DNA of 64,000 nucleotides from Poa pratensis (taxonomy: Eukaryota; Streptophyta; Magnoliopsida; Poales; Poaceae): NCBI GenBank assembly GCA_947311845.1, contig CAMZMU010000027.1, positions 31,077,723-31,141,722 on the forward strand. Reading direction: 5' to 3'. The position numbers were made by a program, and so were the translations under genes. The notes below the pieces were generated by a model, which was given only the letters and a program-made list of their open reading frames with translations, was not told the DNA's origin and ran no database searches. Of the stretch, positions 12,085 to 23,036 are shown piece after piece (position 1 is the stretch's first letter; each line of letters begins with the position of its first letter).

Positions 12085-13130
12085 ATTTATTTCTTTCCGT
12101 CAGAGTCGACAACAATATCATAGGGGGATTGCTTCTCCCTATGGAACAGTGTAAAATGGGTCTGGTTTGCTGAATCAATGAATCATATTGTGGAAGTTCC
12201 AAACGTGTTCTACTTGACTTCTGAATGTGTTCATTGGTAACAAATTTCTGTGTATAAACGTTTATGCAAGGTTGCAATTTATCATAGTGACAGAAACAGA
12301 GGATTTGCTGTCGAATTATATTGTCATGGGATAATTATCTGTCAGCTTGGTTTGGGAGCAGATAATGATGGAAAGTGTTTCTTTGTCCAGATTTGGTATA
12401 CAGTGAATTCAGTTTCCAGGTAGGGGCATTTGATCTTGTACCCAAGAATTCAGAAGCCAGCAGTGTTCGATTGATTCTGTACAAGTTGGAAACAATGCTG
12501 AATGTCTAGGCGTTCACCCCGTCTTAGATTTTCCTTGGCGTCAGAGTATTTTATTTCGTGTCTGTCTGTTCATGTGTCAACAATATCATAGGGGGATTAG
12601 GTCTCCCTATGGAACCGTGTAAAATGAGTCGGATTTGCTGAATCAATGAATCATAATGTGTAAGTTTCAAACCTGTCATGCTTCACTTCTGAATTAGTTC
12701 ATTGTTTTGATAGATATATATATTTACCTAAACGAACTGATTGAACAGATTTTCTTGTTCTGATCTTTTGATTGCAATGTAAAGTAACGGTTCAGTTAAG
12801 TCGCAGTTATCACGCCGACCAAGTTTGTACATTCTTAGGTCTCCATGTCAAAATATTTTGATCAGATTAGTTGTCAAAATATTTTGTCGAGATGATTGGC
12901 TGCCAGCTTAGTTCGGGAGATGTACAGAGGATGTGTTTTACTGACGGAATGTGTTTATTTGTCCAGATTTGGTAAAAACTGAATTTTGTTTCCAGGGGTG
13001 ACGTTTGATTGCGTGTTTCAACTTCGTTGACCTGATTTGTAGTTGACCTGTTCCTAAGAATCCAAAAGGCAGCCGTATATTCTTTTATTTCTGTACAAGT
13101 TGTAAACAGTGCTGAATGTCTAGGCGTTCT
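12078..13130 (+). repeat. Tandem duplication of the H2B 3' flank
   Basis: Unit A (12078-12520) and unit B (12521 to about 13130) both begin GTCTTAGATTT, which in unit A is the H2B stop codon context. Both carry CAACAATATCATAGGGGGATT, the block TGCTGAATCAATGAATCAT and the end GCTGAATGTCTAGGCGTTC. Unit B has about 165 bp of extra sequence. The duplicated piece is therefore the 3' UTR plus downstream DNA, without the coding region. Confidence 0.9.
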
Positions 13131-13135
13131 CGGTT

Positions 13136-13550
13136 AGTCAAATATTTTGAATTTGGTCTGTCTACTAGTACAAATTAGAGGGCCTTTTTTTCGCACCAGA
13201 AACATCCGAATGTAGATACGACAAACAAGTAGGAAAAACTCTTTGCGACATCAAAGCCATCTGTGCAATGTGCTACTCTGCATGTATGGAAGATTTTCTT
13301 ACTCAAATTGACACATTACACTTTGCTCACAAATTTTCTAATTCTAGTCCAACAGTTACTTAAGAATGTTAGGCCTGTAAAGAGAGGAGAGATGAAACGA
13401 ATCAGCAGATCATCTGCTAGGAAGATAACCCAATCTGGACATCTTTGTTCTGATCTTCAGGTCCTGTGCAGTTAATTTGATATGAGGCCCATCTCCCTAT
13501 ATCATTTAATTTGATGAAAACCATGAAGACAACTATATAATTGACTATTC
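13136..13550. other. Intergenic between H2B flank and PPR gene
   Basis: AT-rich sequence with no recognised gene. It should contain the PPR gene's 3' UTR on the minus strand. Confidence 0.4.
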
Positions 13551-15092
13551 TCAGTTGGTCTTGCTGTCTTCTAAGCCCTGCATTAGTAACGGAAGACAGG
13601 AAATGGTTACTGGCGAGTGCTGTACCCTCAGCTCAATTGCTTTGGATGGTTTTGCACAATTATACAAGGGCACAAGGTAATGCTCATCTTCATCGGTATG
13701 CAGGCAAGCTTCAAGCATCATGTAAATTTCATCACTCTGAGGATGTCTAGCGTCTCCATTGAAGAAAACATGGGCCTTGTCCTGGACTTCAATCCAGCTG
13801 CAGCCAGTGATCCTCTTCAGCCCCATCTCCTTAATCTGCCTCCTGACCATAGACACACTCTGCCAGCTTCCAGCTGCAGAGTAAACATTAGAAAGAAGGA
13901 TGTACGAAGAAGTGTCCTTTGGATCAAGTGCATGAATACGCCCTGCGACGCTTTCGGCCAGGTCCTTGTTCCAGTGAATCTGGCACCCTCCTATCATCGC
14001 CTTCCAGAACCCGATGCCTGGCTCAAATGGAAGGTCCTCGAGAAACCTCTTTGCTTCGTCGAATCGTTTAGCCCGAGAGAGGATATCAACAACAGAAGCA
14101 TAATGCTCAGGTCTCAGTATGCCGGGTTGCTCCGTCTGCGCAATCTTGAACAATGAGTAACCCTCATCAACCAGACCACTATGGTTGCAACCAAACAGCA
14201 AACCAAGCAGTGTTACATCATTTGGCTTCACGCCCACTGCTTTCATCTCCTTGTAGGCACCCAAAGCTTCCCCGCCCCTCCCGTTCTGCGCATACCCGCA
14301 GATCAAAGCGTTCCAGGAGATAATGTTTTTTTGCTTCATCTTTCTGAAGACCAGTATACTGTCCTCCAAGCTACCGCACCTGGCATAGCAGCTGACGAGA
14401 GAATTGCCGATGTAAACGTCGAGATTGCCCAAGTGCTTGATAGCCGATGCATGGACGCTTCTACCGACGCCAAGTGCCCCAGCATTGGCAACCGAAGTGA
14501 GCACGGAGGGAAACGTGCTCTCGCTCGGTCTGATGCCTTGCGCACACATGTCCAGGAACAGACTGAATGCCTCCTCATTGAGACCTGCCTGGCTGCACCC
14601 GCTGATCATCGCGTTCCAGGAAACCACATTCCTCTCCGGCATGCACTGGAACAACCGGAGAGCGTCTTCAAACATCCCAGTCTTCAAGAACCCCTTGATG
14701 AGCGCTGTGTAGGAGACGACGTTGGGCTCACTGGTGTCGCCCAGCGCGCTCTGGGCCTCCCTCATGGCGCCCATCTTGGCGTAGTGGTCGACGAGAGCGC
14801 TGCCCACGAAGACGTTGGAGCAGAGGCCGAACTTGGCGACACAGGCATGGAGCTGTGCGCCGACGCACAGGTCGCGCAGCGCGGTGGCGGAGCGAAGGAC
14901 GGTTCCGAAGGTGAAGTTGTTAGGCGGGATGCCATCCGCGAGAACCTGAGAGAAAAGGGCGACGGCGTCGCGGTGCTGGCCGCGGCGGGTGAGCGCGCCG
15001 ATGGCGGCAGTGGCAGCGACCACGTCCCGGTACAGCATTCCGTCGAACACTTTGTACGCGTGTTTGAGGGCGGCGCTGGTACAGCACCGCAC
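13551..15092 (-). CDS. PPR protein, PLS class with E/E+ domain (5' end damaged)
   Basis: An intronless minus-strand frame of about 513 codons contains serial PPR motifs, for example NVVSYTALIKGFLKTGMFED, NVVSWNAMISGCSQAGLNEE and NIISWNALICGYAQNGRGGE. An E/E+ type C-terminus follows (SSYILLSNVYSAAGSWQSVS, GCSWIEVQDKAHVFFNGDAR, HPQSDEIYMMLE). There is no DYW domain. Such proteins bind organellar RNA and usually act in C-to-U editing in mitochondria or plastids; the target cannot be inferred. The frame opens after an in-frame TGA at 15108-15110 and its first ATG is only at 15038. PPR-like N-terminal sequence (SHAVIKSG) lies just upstream in another frame, which suggests a 1-nt indel near 15090-15105. 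It is either a recent pseudogene, a sequencing error, or a gene starting at 15038. Confidence 0.85.
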   Translation of the reverse strand: MRCCTSAALKHAYKVFDGMLYRDVVAATAAIGALTRRGQHRDAVALFSQVLADGIPPNNFTFGTVLRSATALRDLCVGAQLHACVAKFGLCSNVFVGSALVDHYAKMGAMREAQSALGDTSEPNVVSYTALIKGFLKTGMFEDALRLFQCMPERNVVSWNAMISGCSQAGLNEEAFSLFLDMCAQGIRPSESTFPSVLTSVANAGALGVGRSVHASAIKHLGNLDVYIGNSLVSCYARCGSLEDSILVFRKMKQKNIISWNALICGYAQNGRGGEALGAYKEMKAVGVKPNDVTLLGLLFGCNHSGLVDEGYSLFKIAQTEQPGILRPEHYASVVDILSRAKRFDEAKRFLEDLPFEPGIGFWKAMIGGCQIHWNKDLAESVAGRIHALDPKDTSSYILLSNVYSAAGSWQSVSMVRRQIKEMGLKRITGCSWIEVQDKAHVFFNGDARHPQSDEIYMMLEACLHTDEDEHYLVPLYNCAKPSKAIELRVQHSPVTISCLPLLMQGLEDSKTN

Positions 15093-15107
15093 GCTGGATG
15101 CGCTGGG

Positions 15108-15537
15108 TCAGGGACGGCCGTGTCCCCGATTTGATGACGGCATGCGATTTCTGCGCGTTCTGCAGCGGGCAGGGACGATTTGGGCGGCTTCGTTGCGCTG
15201 GGATTTTGGGCTTGGAAATTCGGACGAGGTTGCTGACTGCTCAGGATATTGAGCTTCGCGGGCTGAGGTAGCAGAACTAGTCTGACAGAACCGCTCTACC
15301 ACGAGACTTTTAGATTGTCTGAATGATGTGTGTAAAAACAAAAGTTCTACTACTGTTTTTTTTTTGTAAAAACACCGAGTATAAGACGCAGAATACTCTT
15401 TTTTCTAGTGCTAGCTAGGTGTTTGTTGAAATGCCTAAGCTAGAAGTTCATTTGTTTTTATATGCAATTTGAGCTCAAATTAAAAATTGATTTGTGGGAG
15501 CAGAATGAGAAGACAGAGTTTGCTGATGATCAAAGTC
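15108..15537. other. PPR 5' flank
   Basis: On the minus strand a frame runs from 15341 to 15108 and stops directly before the PPR frame. It has a serine/arginine-rich composition that could be an organelle-targeting leader now cut off by the TGA. The rest is AT-rich promoter-like sequence. Confidence 0.35.
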
Positions 15538-15555
15538 AATACATACGTATTGCTG

Positions 15556-15870
15556 CAAACGGAGCTTGGCTCTGATGGTTGGGTTCCCTGTGGTGGAACC
15601 AGCCCACCCAGGTTCAAGTCCTAGACTTGGCATGGGCGTTTGCATTTACCTGGATTTATTCCAGGATTATCCGGCGCTATTCTTTCAGTGGTAGGTGACG
15701 TGCCCGTCAACAGCGAGGCGCCTGTGGTGACTTCGTCAACCTCAAGATCTGCCGGCTCAGTCCTTCAGAGGTGCTCATAGGGGTAGGGTGTGCGTGCGTG
15801 CGTTCATAGGGGTGAGTGTATGTGCGTATTTGTGAGCGTCTGTGTTGTACTGTGTTCTCAAAAAAAAAAA
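15556..15870 (+). mobile_element. tRNA-derived SINE with poly(A) tail
   Basis: The body has an A-box-like TGGCTCTGATGG and a B box GGTTCAAGTCC near its 5' end and a run of 12 A at the 3' end. A perfect 18-bp target duplication, AATACATACGTATTGCTG, flanks it at 15538-15555 and 15871-15888. Length, pol III boxes, A tail and duplication identify a SINE mobilised by a LINE. The perfect duplication suggests a fairly recent insertion. Confidence 0.9.
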
Positions 15871-15888
15871 AATACATACGTATTGCTG

Positions 15889-16332
15889 TCGACAAGCTAA
15901 CTTCATGCTTTACAGTTTAATTGGGGCATCCGAGTACAATGGCAGTAATATAGTCACTATGATGATGTTGCCTGGTAATTCAGAATTTTAGACCAACAAA
16001 TCTTCAATACGTGAAATAGCAGGCAACCCACTCTCGAATTTGCCAGGAAATACGTTGAACAGCTCATTGTACATTAGCAATAACAGGAAAGCAATACATC
16101 ACTGTCATTTCATGCACCATAGCAAGCTTGTGCGGATTACACTGCATCCCAGATCGATCATGCATCTCGTAACGCTAGAGGAATAGCAGCAATCTTAAGT
16201 TGGATTATTCTATTGACAATTATACCCTGACATAAATCCTTCTGCATTACAAGCCTCGTGCCTAGTGGACTTATACAGACAAAATGGATACTTTCCGATG
16301 GACAACAAAGAAACTCAGTAGAGATACTGCTC
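15889..16332 (-). other. 3' UTR side of the bL17m gene
   Basis: Downstream of the bL17m stop codon on the minus strand. It probably contains the 3' UTR; no other feature is recognised. Confidence 0.4.
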
Positions 16333-18385
16333 TCATAAGCCTTCTGATTTGGGACTCGAGCTAATTTTAGGTCCTGCCCATTGTTGCATAGCACGAGACT
16401 TGGCCCATGGATCAAGTGGAACCCGCTGAGTTGGCGGCGGCGTTGCAGGTTTGGCCTCTCGGAGCTCGTTCTCTCTGTCCACAAACCTGCACACCAAAAA
16501 ACTTAGAACAACATCGGCAAAGCAGGGATGAAAGCCCTGTTGATCTAAAAGAATACCAGCACAAGAAGACAACTAGTCCTGTTTTCTGGAGGTTTCAAGA
16601 TGTAAATTTTTTGGTACAGTTTTTCCACAGCAAACAAAGTCAGGCAGAGAGTACAACAGATTAACTCACACTAATTATGAGCATCCAGTGCAACAGCTAC
16701 CTACTATTTTTTTTCAATGTTAGGAAATATGAAAAGAAACTTACTCAATGTATGCCATCGGTGCAGCATCACCAATTCGTATCCTAGTTCGTAATAATCT
16801 GGTGTATCCACCAGCTCGATCTCTAAAATATATGGATAAGAGAATCATTAGGTTCAGCTTGAAAATCATCATCTGTTTCCGAATATATGTCATCGTAGCC
16901 CTATTATTCTGTTTGCAAATACATGCCACCCTACAGTTTCAAGGACATCTACAACATCCCTTCCTAGATTGTACATACCTATCCATCAATTAGAAGTTGA
17001 TTCTTCAATGAGAAAATAATTCCATAAGCAGACAGGAGTGTTAACAAAGTTCAAAGGTAAAATAAAGGGAATAGTAAAATTCAATTCTGCCATTTTATAC
17101 TATATTTAACTGATCCATAGCTAGCTAATAAAGCATACTTGTAGCGGTGGGCCAGCTCAGTGAATAGCTTATGGACAACATCATCTCCCCGAACAAAAGC
17201 AGAAGCACGTCTTGCCGCATCCAGTGTACCCTACAAAATTTGTCAATTTAAACATGAGGGTCTTAACCTAGAGGTAAGATTTAACTAAATCAGTCTTGCT
17301 CAGACATCAAAAGGACATGAGTTTAAGCGTTTGTAGCCTGAAGAACAGAGGTAACCAAATAAATGCAACATCTTGGTCAGATAAGAAGTGCTACAACAAA
17401 ATGGTGCACCGTGCTGAAAAAATAAATTGTTCTGATATTCTACACTACATAAGCTCGAAAAACATTCTCATTGGTCAAATCTGTGATGAGAAACTTCTCA
17501 ACATTTCATTCTGCTTGAAAATAACATGTGAGCCTCCCGATGATACAGTAATAAGTTACAAGGTATAATTCTAAGTGAAACTTACTTGTAAGTTGTAAGC
17601 AGTAGCTGCAGTGGAGCCAATTAAGTAAATATGCCTGCTTATTAACTAGTTCTAAACTGTGTGTGCATTTCACTATGTCATTGTTACAGAGTACAGACAC
17701 ACAGCTCCATATATGATATACCAGTGGATGGTACTAAGTATCACATGTTTGCAGGGCCATTAGGGGAATGATGTTTTCTGATATTATACATTGAAGAAAC
17801 CAGAAACCCGACAAACATTCTCAGTGGTCAGTTCACTCATGAGAGGCATTTTAACATTTCATTCTGCTTCAAAAACGACCCTGAGTTATAATGTCTAATT
17901 CTAAGTGAAACCTACTTGTAAGTTGTAAATGCAAACAGATAAACACTAATAAAATGGAGCCATGTGCAAGCATCACATGTTTTCAGGTGGAAAAAATGTT
18001 ATGCTTTAGAAAATGGTATTGAGTTTACATCTTTGCCGAGCTGCACCATCTGATCCGCCTTGCGCCGCACCTCCTTCGCCTGAAACAGAAACCACAACAA
18101 GGGCATTCAACTGATAAGACTACATACACACCAACTCCGGTCCGGCAAGCCTACCCACAACGAAGAGATCGACAGTCGTACCTTGGCGACGGTGGTCTCG
18201 ATGCGCTCGTGCTTCACCAGCTGCGACACCATCGTCCTGCCCGAAGGAGACGAATCCGGAAAGTCAGCCGCACGGCGGACGCCACATATAATCACCAGCG
18301 GAGAGCAGAGGGAGGAGATCACGCAATACCTGAGCATAGACACACGGTGCGCGGCATGGCGCCCGAGCTTCCGGAACTTGCCCAT
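16333..18385 (-). CDS. Mitochondrial-type large-subunit ribosomal protein bL17m
   Basis: Six exons on the minus strand (18385-18330, 18236-18182, 18079-18029, 17230-17139, 16822-16745, 16486-16333) give a 161-residue protein with consistent phases and GT/AG borders. It starts [19 protein letters not shown] and continues with [38 protein letters not shown] and [20 protein letters not shown]. This is the bacterial L17 fold with the N-terminal rRNA-binding segment and a plant C-terminal extension rich in P, Q and K. L17 sits near the peptide exit tunnel. The sequence resembles the short plant L17 proteins assigned to mitochondria rather than the longer plastid form; this assignment is from family knowledge. 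Intron 3 carries a tandem duplication. Confidence 0.93.
17430..17928. repeat. Tandem duplication inside bL17m intron 3
   Basis: Two related segments (about 17430-17598 and 17776-17928) share TCTGATATT, AACATTTCATTCTGCTT, TAATTCTAAGTGAAAC and TACTTGTAAGTTGTAA in the same order. They differ by substitutions and small deletions, so the event is old. It enlarges the intron only. Confidence 0.8.
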
Positions 18386-18685
18386 GGCGTCGGAGGTGGC
18401 AGAGCGGCCGGCGCGGCGGCGGCGGCGGCGAGGGGTTGAGGGGTTTGCGAAGGCGCTCGGTTCGGCTCGGACCTGGACCGGCGCCTGTTAGGTTTGTGCT
18501 CGCGTGCAACAAGACTTTTTTGGCCTGTTAGGCCTGGTAATGTGTTCGCAGGCCTAAGTGGGCCTCGATGAGGCCCATGGCACGGAACAGAGTTCGGAAC
18601 GAACAGCACGGTGATCGTTCGTGTACATCGACCTAAATTTCTTTCGTAACCTCGGCTATCGATCGACTCCCGGAAAAATCGATCG
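18386..18685. promoter_or_regulatory. Divergent intergenic region between bL17m and the F-box pseudogene
   Basis: A 300-bp gap separates the bL17m start codon (minus) from the F-box open frame (plus), so the two may once have shared a bidirectional promoter. The bL17m-proximal 70 bp is a GGC-rich repeat likely to be 5' UTR. No TATA box is obvious. Confidence 0.4.
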
Positions 18686-19120
18686 ATGTGGGACGACCTC
18701 AGAGGCCGCCCCGGCCGGATCTGGGACGATGCACGTCGAGAAGGAGTAGCCACCGTTCTGGTCAGCTGCCGCTGCAACCCCAGCCTGATCTGCCATTGCA
18801 CGCCGCCGCGCTCCAACGAAGAAATCCCACCGGTAGCCCAACCCACACGCCTCGATGATCCGTCTTCCGGCGCCGTTGGCGGTCGGCAGCCAAGAGACCC
18901 GTTCGGAGACCTTCCACCGGAGCTGCTGCCCACCATCCTGTCAAACCTGGACGTGAAACAGGCCGCGCGGACCAGCCTTCTGTCAAGGGCGTGGAGGCAC
19001 GCCTGGAAGTTCTCCCCCAAGGTGACCCTCGACATCGTCGGGATATGCGGCGAGGAAGAATACAGCTCCTACAAGTCCGGCGAGGAGCAGTACCGTGCGT
19101 TCCTTGACAGCGGACTTTAC

Positions 19121-19233
19121 ATGCAGAGGTTCATCGACAACGTCGACAACATACTCGGCCAGCTCAGCGGCCGACGTTACGTGCAGAGGTTCATCGACAC
19201 CGTCGACACGATACTGCGCCAGCGCCGCGGTAG
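19121..19233 (+). repeat. In-frame 60-bp tandem duplication in the F-box frame
   Basis: Units starting 19121 and 19181 encode MQRFIDNVDNILGQLSG and VQRFIDTVDTILRQRRG. The unit is 60 bp (20 codons), so the frame is kept. The substitutions between units suggest it predates the loss of the gene or is not very recent. Confidence 0.85.
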
Positions 19234-19454
19234 CATCGTCGAGCAGCTGGAGCTCAGATTCGACGACCACCATCTTCCTCAGGTTTCCAGCCATCTCGAT
19301 GCCTGGATACGATCCGCGGTCTCATCACGAGCGAAGGGTGACGCTTCACGTGTCGGCAACTCCAATGTAGGTGTATGGTCGTGATCGGTATGAGCTCCCC
19401 TTGCAACTGCTCGATGCCGGAGGAGGCGTATCAAGCCTCCAACACATCCATCTT

Positions 19455-20707
19455 AGACGGAAGGCTCGAAATGAGCCCGACTTTGAATTAACGAAGCCAA
19501 CAACCGGCTAAACAGTTACAACACGAACCACACTCACACGGCACGAACAGGATGCTGGTAACCATCTTACAACACCAAGACCAAAAGCAAACGCAAGATA
19601 ACCAAAAACACTAGCTTGAAGTCCTGGATGTCCTCTACCGCGAACGAAGCTCCAGGTTATTGGCGAAGGCACAACCTTTGAAATGCAGGAGAGATGTGGC
19701 AAGCCCTTGTCCGTTCCAGGCGAGCCAAAACCTGACCGTCCTCTCCCATGGCCAAAGGGGACCCCTGTCCCTCGCCCTGGCTCGAAGGGCGCCGAACCGT
19801 TGACCATGGAGTTGCTCACCCTAGAGCAAAGGAAGGAACAAGAACTGCCAAAAGGACCAGATACAAGGTATATTGCCACACAACTGCATTCACCAGGGGA
19901 GCACTTGCCGCAGACCATGGAAACACCCACGAAGAGAAGCTGCTTGGTGAGGACGAAGATGAAGAAGCTGCAACACGGAGGAGCTGTTGCAACAAACCAC
20001 AGCTCGGACCACGGCGCCGACAAGCGGAAACCGAGCACGAGCACACACCCTCTCCCCAAAAAACGGCACCTTCACGAAGGTGGTGACGCCCAAGGCGCCG
20101 CTGCCGCTCAATCCAAAAGGATTTGGGATTTCTCCTAGGTAAAGAGAGGGGTAGGGAGGGAGGGGAAGAACCTCAACGGTGCCACCAAGGTGGAAGACGG
20201 CGCCCGCAGACGTCGCCACCGTCGGCTGGCAAGACCAGCCATGGATTTCTCATGCTCTTCCCACCTCCAACTCCTCGCCCCGCTCCAGATCCGGTGACCA
20301 TAGACCACCGGAGCACAACAGCGGGGAAGGGCACTCACAAAGGAGGAAAAACCACCTTCAGCTCGGATCCGACCAGGCACAGCAGCTCAGCACCTCATCC
20401 TCCACCCGCCGCCTCCACGTCGTCCACACGACCGAGGAGAAGAGCCAGCACCCGCGCGCGCTGCTCGCCGGAGAGCCAGCGCCGCCTCACCATCCAAGGC
20501 CGCCGCCTCGGCATCCAGGGTCCACCGCGGGGACGCGCCGCGACGGGATCCTCGCCGCCACCTTCATCAGTAGCCGCACGGCGCGCAGCGGACTTCTCTG
20601 GCGGCGGCGGGAAAGGGGAGGAGCAGGGGGAGGGGTGGCGGCACTAGGGTTTGGGGGAGCCGCCCGAGTCGCTCCAGCTGGAGCGACGCGAGGGCGTCTG
20701 TTTCCTT
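19455..20707 (-). mobile_element. Short L1-type LINE derivative inserted in the F-box gene
   Basis: A 15-bp perfect target duplication, CAACACATCCATCTT, flanks the insert (19440-19454 and 20708-20722). On the minus strand it begins with a GC-rich leader (CTCGCGTCGCTCCAGCTGG) containing AAACCCTAG. It ends in the typical grass LINE tail, TTCGTTAATTCAAAGTCGGG then CTCATTTCGAGCCTTCCGTCT. At 1.25 kb it has no reverse transcriptase. Both ends look original, so it is either a non-autonomous LINE-derived family or an internally deleted copy. Confidence 0.85.
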
Positions 20708-21979
20708 CAACACATCCATCTTTCCTATGTGTCGTTCAAATTGCCTTCCAACACACAATCTATTCGTTTTCCAAACCCTGAAGAGTCTTTGCCTGCACTT
20801 GGCGCGCCTACAAGTGATCTCCAACATCTCCTGTCCAATTGCCCTAATTTGGAGTGCCTGAATCTGTGTATGGTTTATCTGGGCGCTGAACTCAGAGTGC
20901 ATCGCCCCTTGCCCAGGCTGGTATGCATGCGTTTGGTTGACTGCAGGGTAACCAAGATAGAACTTATTGCCAACAAGCTCACGACATTCATATACAGGGG
21001 GCATTCGGTGCCTAACATTAACCTTGGTGCAACTACAGGACTTCGCAATGTCAATATTCATTGCTATAGGTTGACATTACAGCAGGCTGTCAACTCATTG
21101 CCCAGTGCATTCCAGATGGTGCAACGACTGTCTCTCTCTTGTGCTTGTATAGTACCGACATTTCCCTTGCTACGTGAGAACACATCTAGGTTTTCTCATC
21201 TGAGATATTTGCAATTGCTCTTCCGTATTTACCCTGAACATTCCGCTGGCGCCATCTCTATCGCGTATTTTCTGGAGTCGGCTCCGTTGCTTGAGGAATT
21301 AGACATAAAGTTCCTATCAGCTTCCAACAATGGTGGCGAAGGACCTCTGAGGAGGTTAGCACAAGGTCAATCCGAATACAAGTGTCTAAAGAGCTTGATA
21401 GCTCGGGAATTCACATGTCAAAAGGATCAACTGGCGCTTATGATACACACTGTGGAAAATGCTCCTGCTCTCGAGATTCTGACTATTGATGCATTAAGGG
21501 AAGATGTTCCAGCTACTATTGATCAAATTACGGAAGCCGAAACAGGAAGTCTTCCAGATATCCTTCATAGAGCGACAACATTAATCAGGGAGAAACTTTC
21601 AGCCAATACAAAGTTCATTGTTTGTATGAGGTTATGTTTATGTTTGGCCACTAACTCACTAGTGCATGAGACTACTACCAATGAAACATGCATTAATCAT
21701 TGTGGTGATCAAATCCAACACAGTAGTAATAGTATCAACAGTGTTCACTTCTCCTGTAGTAAAGTCAAAGTGTTCGATGTGCTATTGCTCCAGAATAGTG
21801 CCGCTGTTGGCTGCATGAGGCATGTGCTTACTGCTACGATCCTAACCGGGTCAACAGTGAAGAAAAACAAACTTTCCTTCCTAAGTCTCACTAGATCAGC
21901 TCTGTCAGATTACCGTTCAAGTTTGAAGACATCAAAAGATTTGCCTTTCGGTCGTTTAGGAAGGATAAACAAGAGGTAG

Positions 21980-22265
21980 CAAGTTACAACTTACAAGACG
22001 CGGAGCGACATCGGATTAACAGTTAGAGTATGGGTGTTGCTAATACACGGGCGATCACAGGGGGAACTCTTATCCAGTTGATACGGACAACGAAAACAGT
22101 GTCGACACAATCACCTCCACCTCCAACATTAACTTTCTTGACAGAATACGTTTCAGATCTTTCTATCAATCTGACACAACATTACAGTAATTATCACCTA
22201 GCATTTGACTAAATTTTGTGAACTTTCAGCAAAGATGAGGCCACTACCAACAAATCGTTGTGAAC
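21980..22265. other. F-box 3' flank
   Basis: Sequence between the last F-box reading frame and the Helitron end. A short open frame (22030-22212) has no recognisable content. Confidence 0.35.
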
Positions 22266-22582
22266 TTTAAAACAACTAGCAAAAGTGCCCATGCGTTGCA
22301 ACGGGAGAGAAAATATCAACCCGTTGAAAATTGCCCCGCAATCAATATACCCATGTGACCCTAGCTTTCAAAGTGCACGTGCATTGAAACATGAATTTTT
22401 ACGGCAGGTGAAGTGTGTGAACATCATTTGGATAAAAAATGTTCATATTTAAATACTAACATAAAAATGGAAAAGTGAAATCATCAGTTCGTGGGCAGGC
22501 AAAGAGAATCAGTTCGTGGGCAGGCAAAGAGAGACAGTAGTTAAAGCTATAATTTAACTGAACCTAACAAGGATGATCTTTA

Positions 22583-22941
22583 GGGCACGAGCAGCGGTAA
22601 CCAGCGTTTCCCACTGCCCCACGTCTTCCACGTAAGGAAAGTAATGAAACCACCGTCCGTGAAAAATTCCTGCCCAACGGAAGCGGCATGTACCGGGCCC
22701 ACCTCAATTCGTTTTATTCTACCTCTCTCCTGTACTTTTCTGCTCAGCGTCGTCGTCCCCAAGCGCTGCTCCTCCCTCTTTATTTCTCTCTCCTTACTTT
22801 TTCTTCCTTTGTCGCGTGAAGCGGCGGCCTCCTCTGCAAGATCCCGTCTCGCTCTGCAAACCACCACTTTATCTTTCCTAACCATCCGAACCTACGTGGA
22901 TCTGCGGAGCAGTAGTCCACGGTGGAGCGTTGGCCATGCCC
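22583..22941. mobile_element. PIF/Harbinger-type MITE
   Basis: The ends are GGGCACGAGCAGCGG at the left and CGTTGGCCATGCCC at the right, which are imperfect inverted repeats. A TTA target duplication flanks it (22580-22582 and 22942-22944). At 359 bp with no coding capacity it fits a MITE, here inside the Helitron. Confidence 0.7.
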
Positions 22942-23036
22942 TTATCACCAGTTTGGGACCTCAAGGATCTGAATAGTTTGTACTTATACCCAAGAAATTA
23001 TATGGCTAAGTTGGAGAGTTAAAAGCTGCACTTTAT

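Larger units (their letters stand above)
18686..21979 (+). pseudogene. F-box/LRR (FBD-like) pseudogene split by a LINE
   Basis: The 5' part (18686-19454) encodes an F-box (GDLPPELLPTILSNLDVKQA, then SLLSRAWRHAWKF, about residues 72-115). The 3' part (20708-21979) continues with leucine-rich sequence such as LQHLLSNCPNLECLNLCMVY and FLESAPLLEELDIKFL. Grass F-box/LRR proteins are SCF ubiquitin-ligase substrate receptors. Three lesions are visible. A frameshift near 19340 moves the conserved continuation (TLHVSATPM) into another frame. An in-frame TAG follows at about 19370. A 1.25-kb LINE sits at 19455-20707, and the interrupted motif SLQHIHL resumes after it. A 20-residue tandem duplication precedes these. 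Related fragments lie at 28.5 and 30.6-31.4 kb. Confidence 0.88.

Noticed and set aside
14181..15134. 317-codon plus-strand open frame opposite the PPR gene
   Set aside because: Antisense shadow of the PPR coding region; no domain and no plausible codon pattern.
19340..19376. Possible 35-nt GT-AG intron that would bypass the F-box frameshift and stop
   Set aside because: Far too short for a plant intron, and the segment encodes conserved family sequence in a shifted frame.
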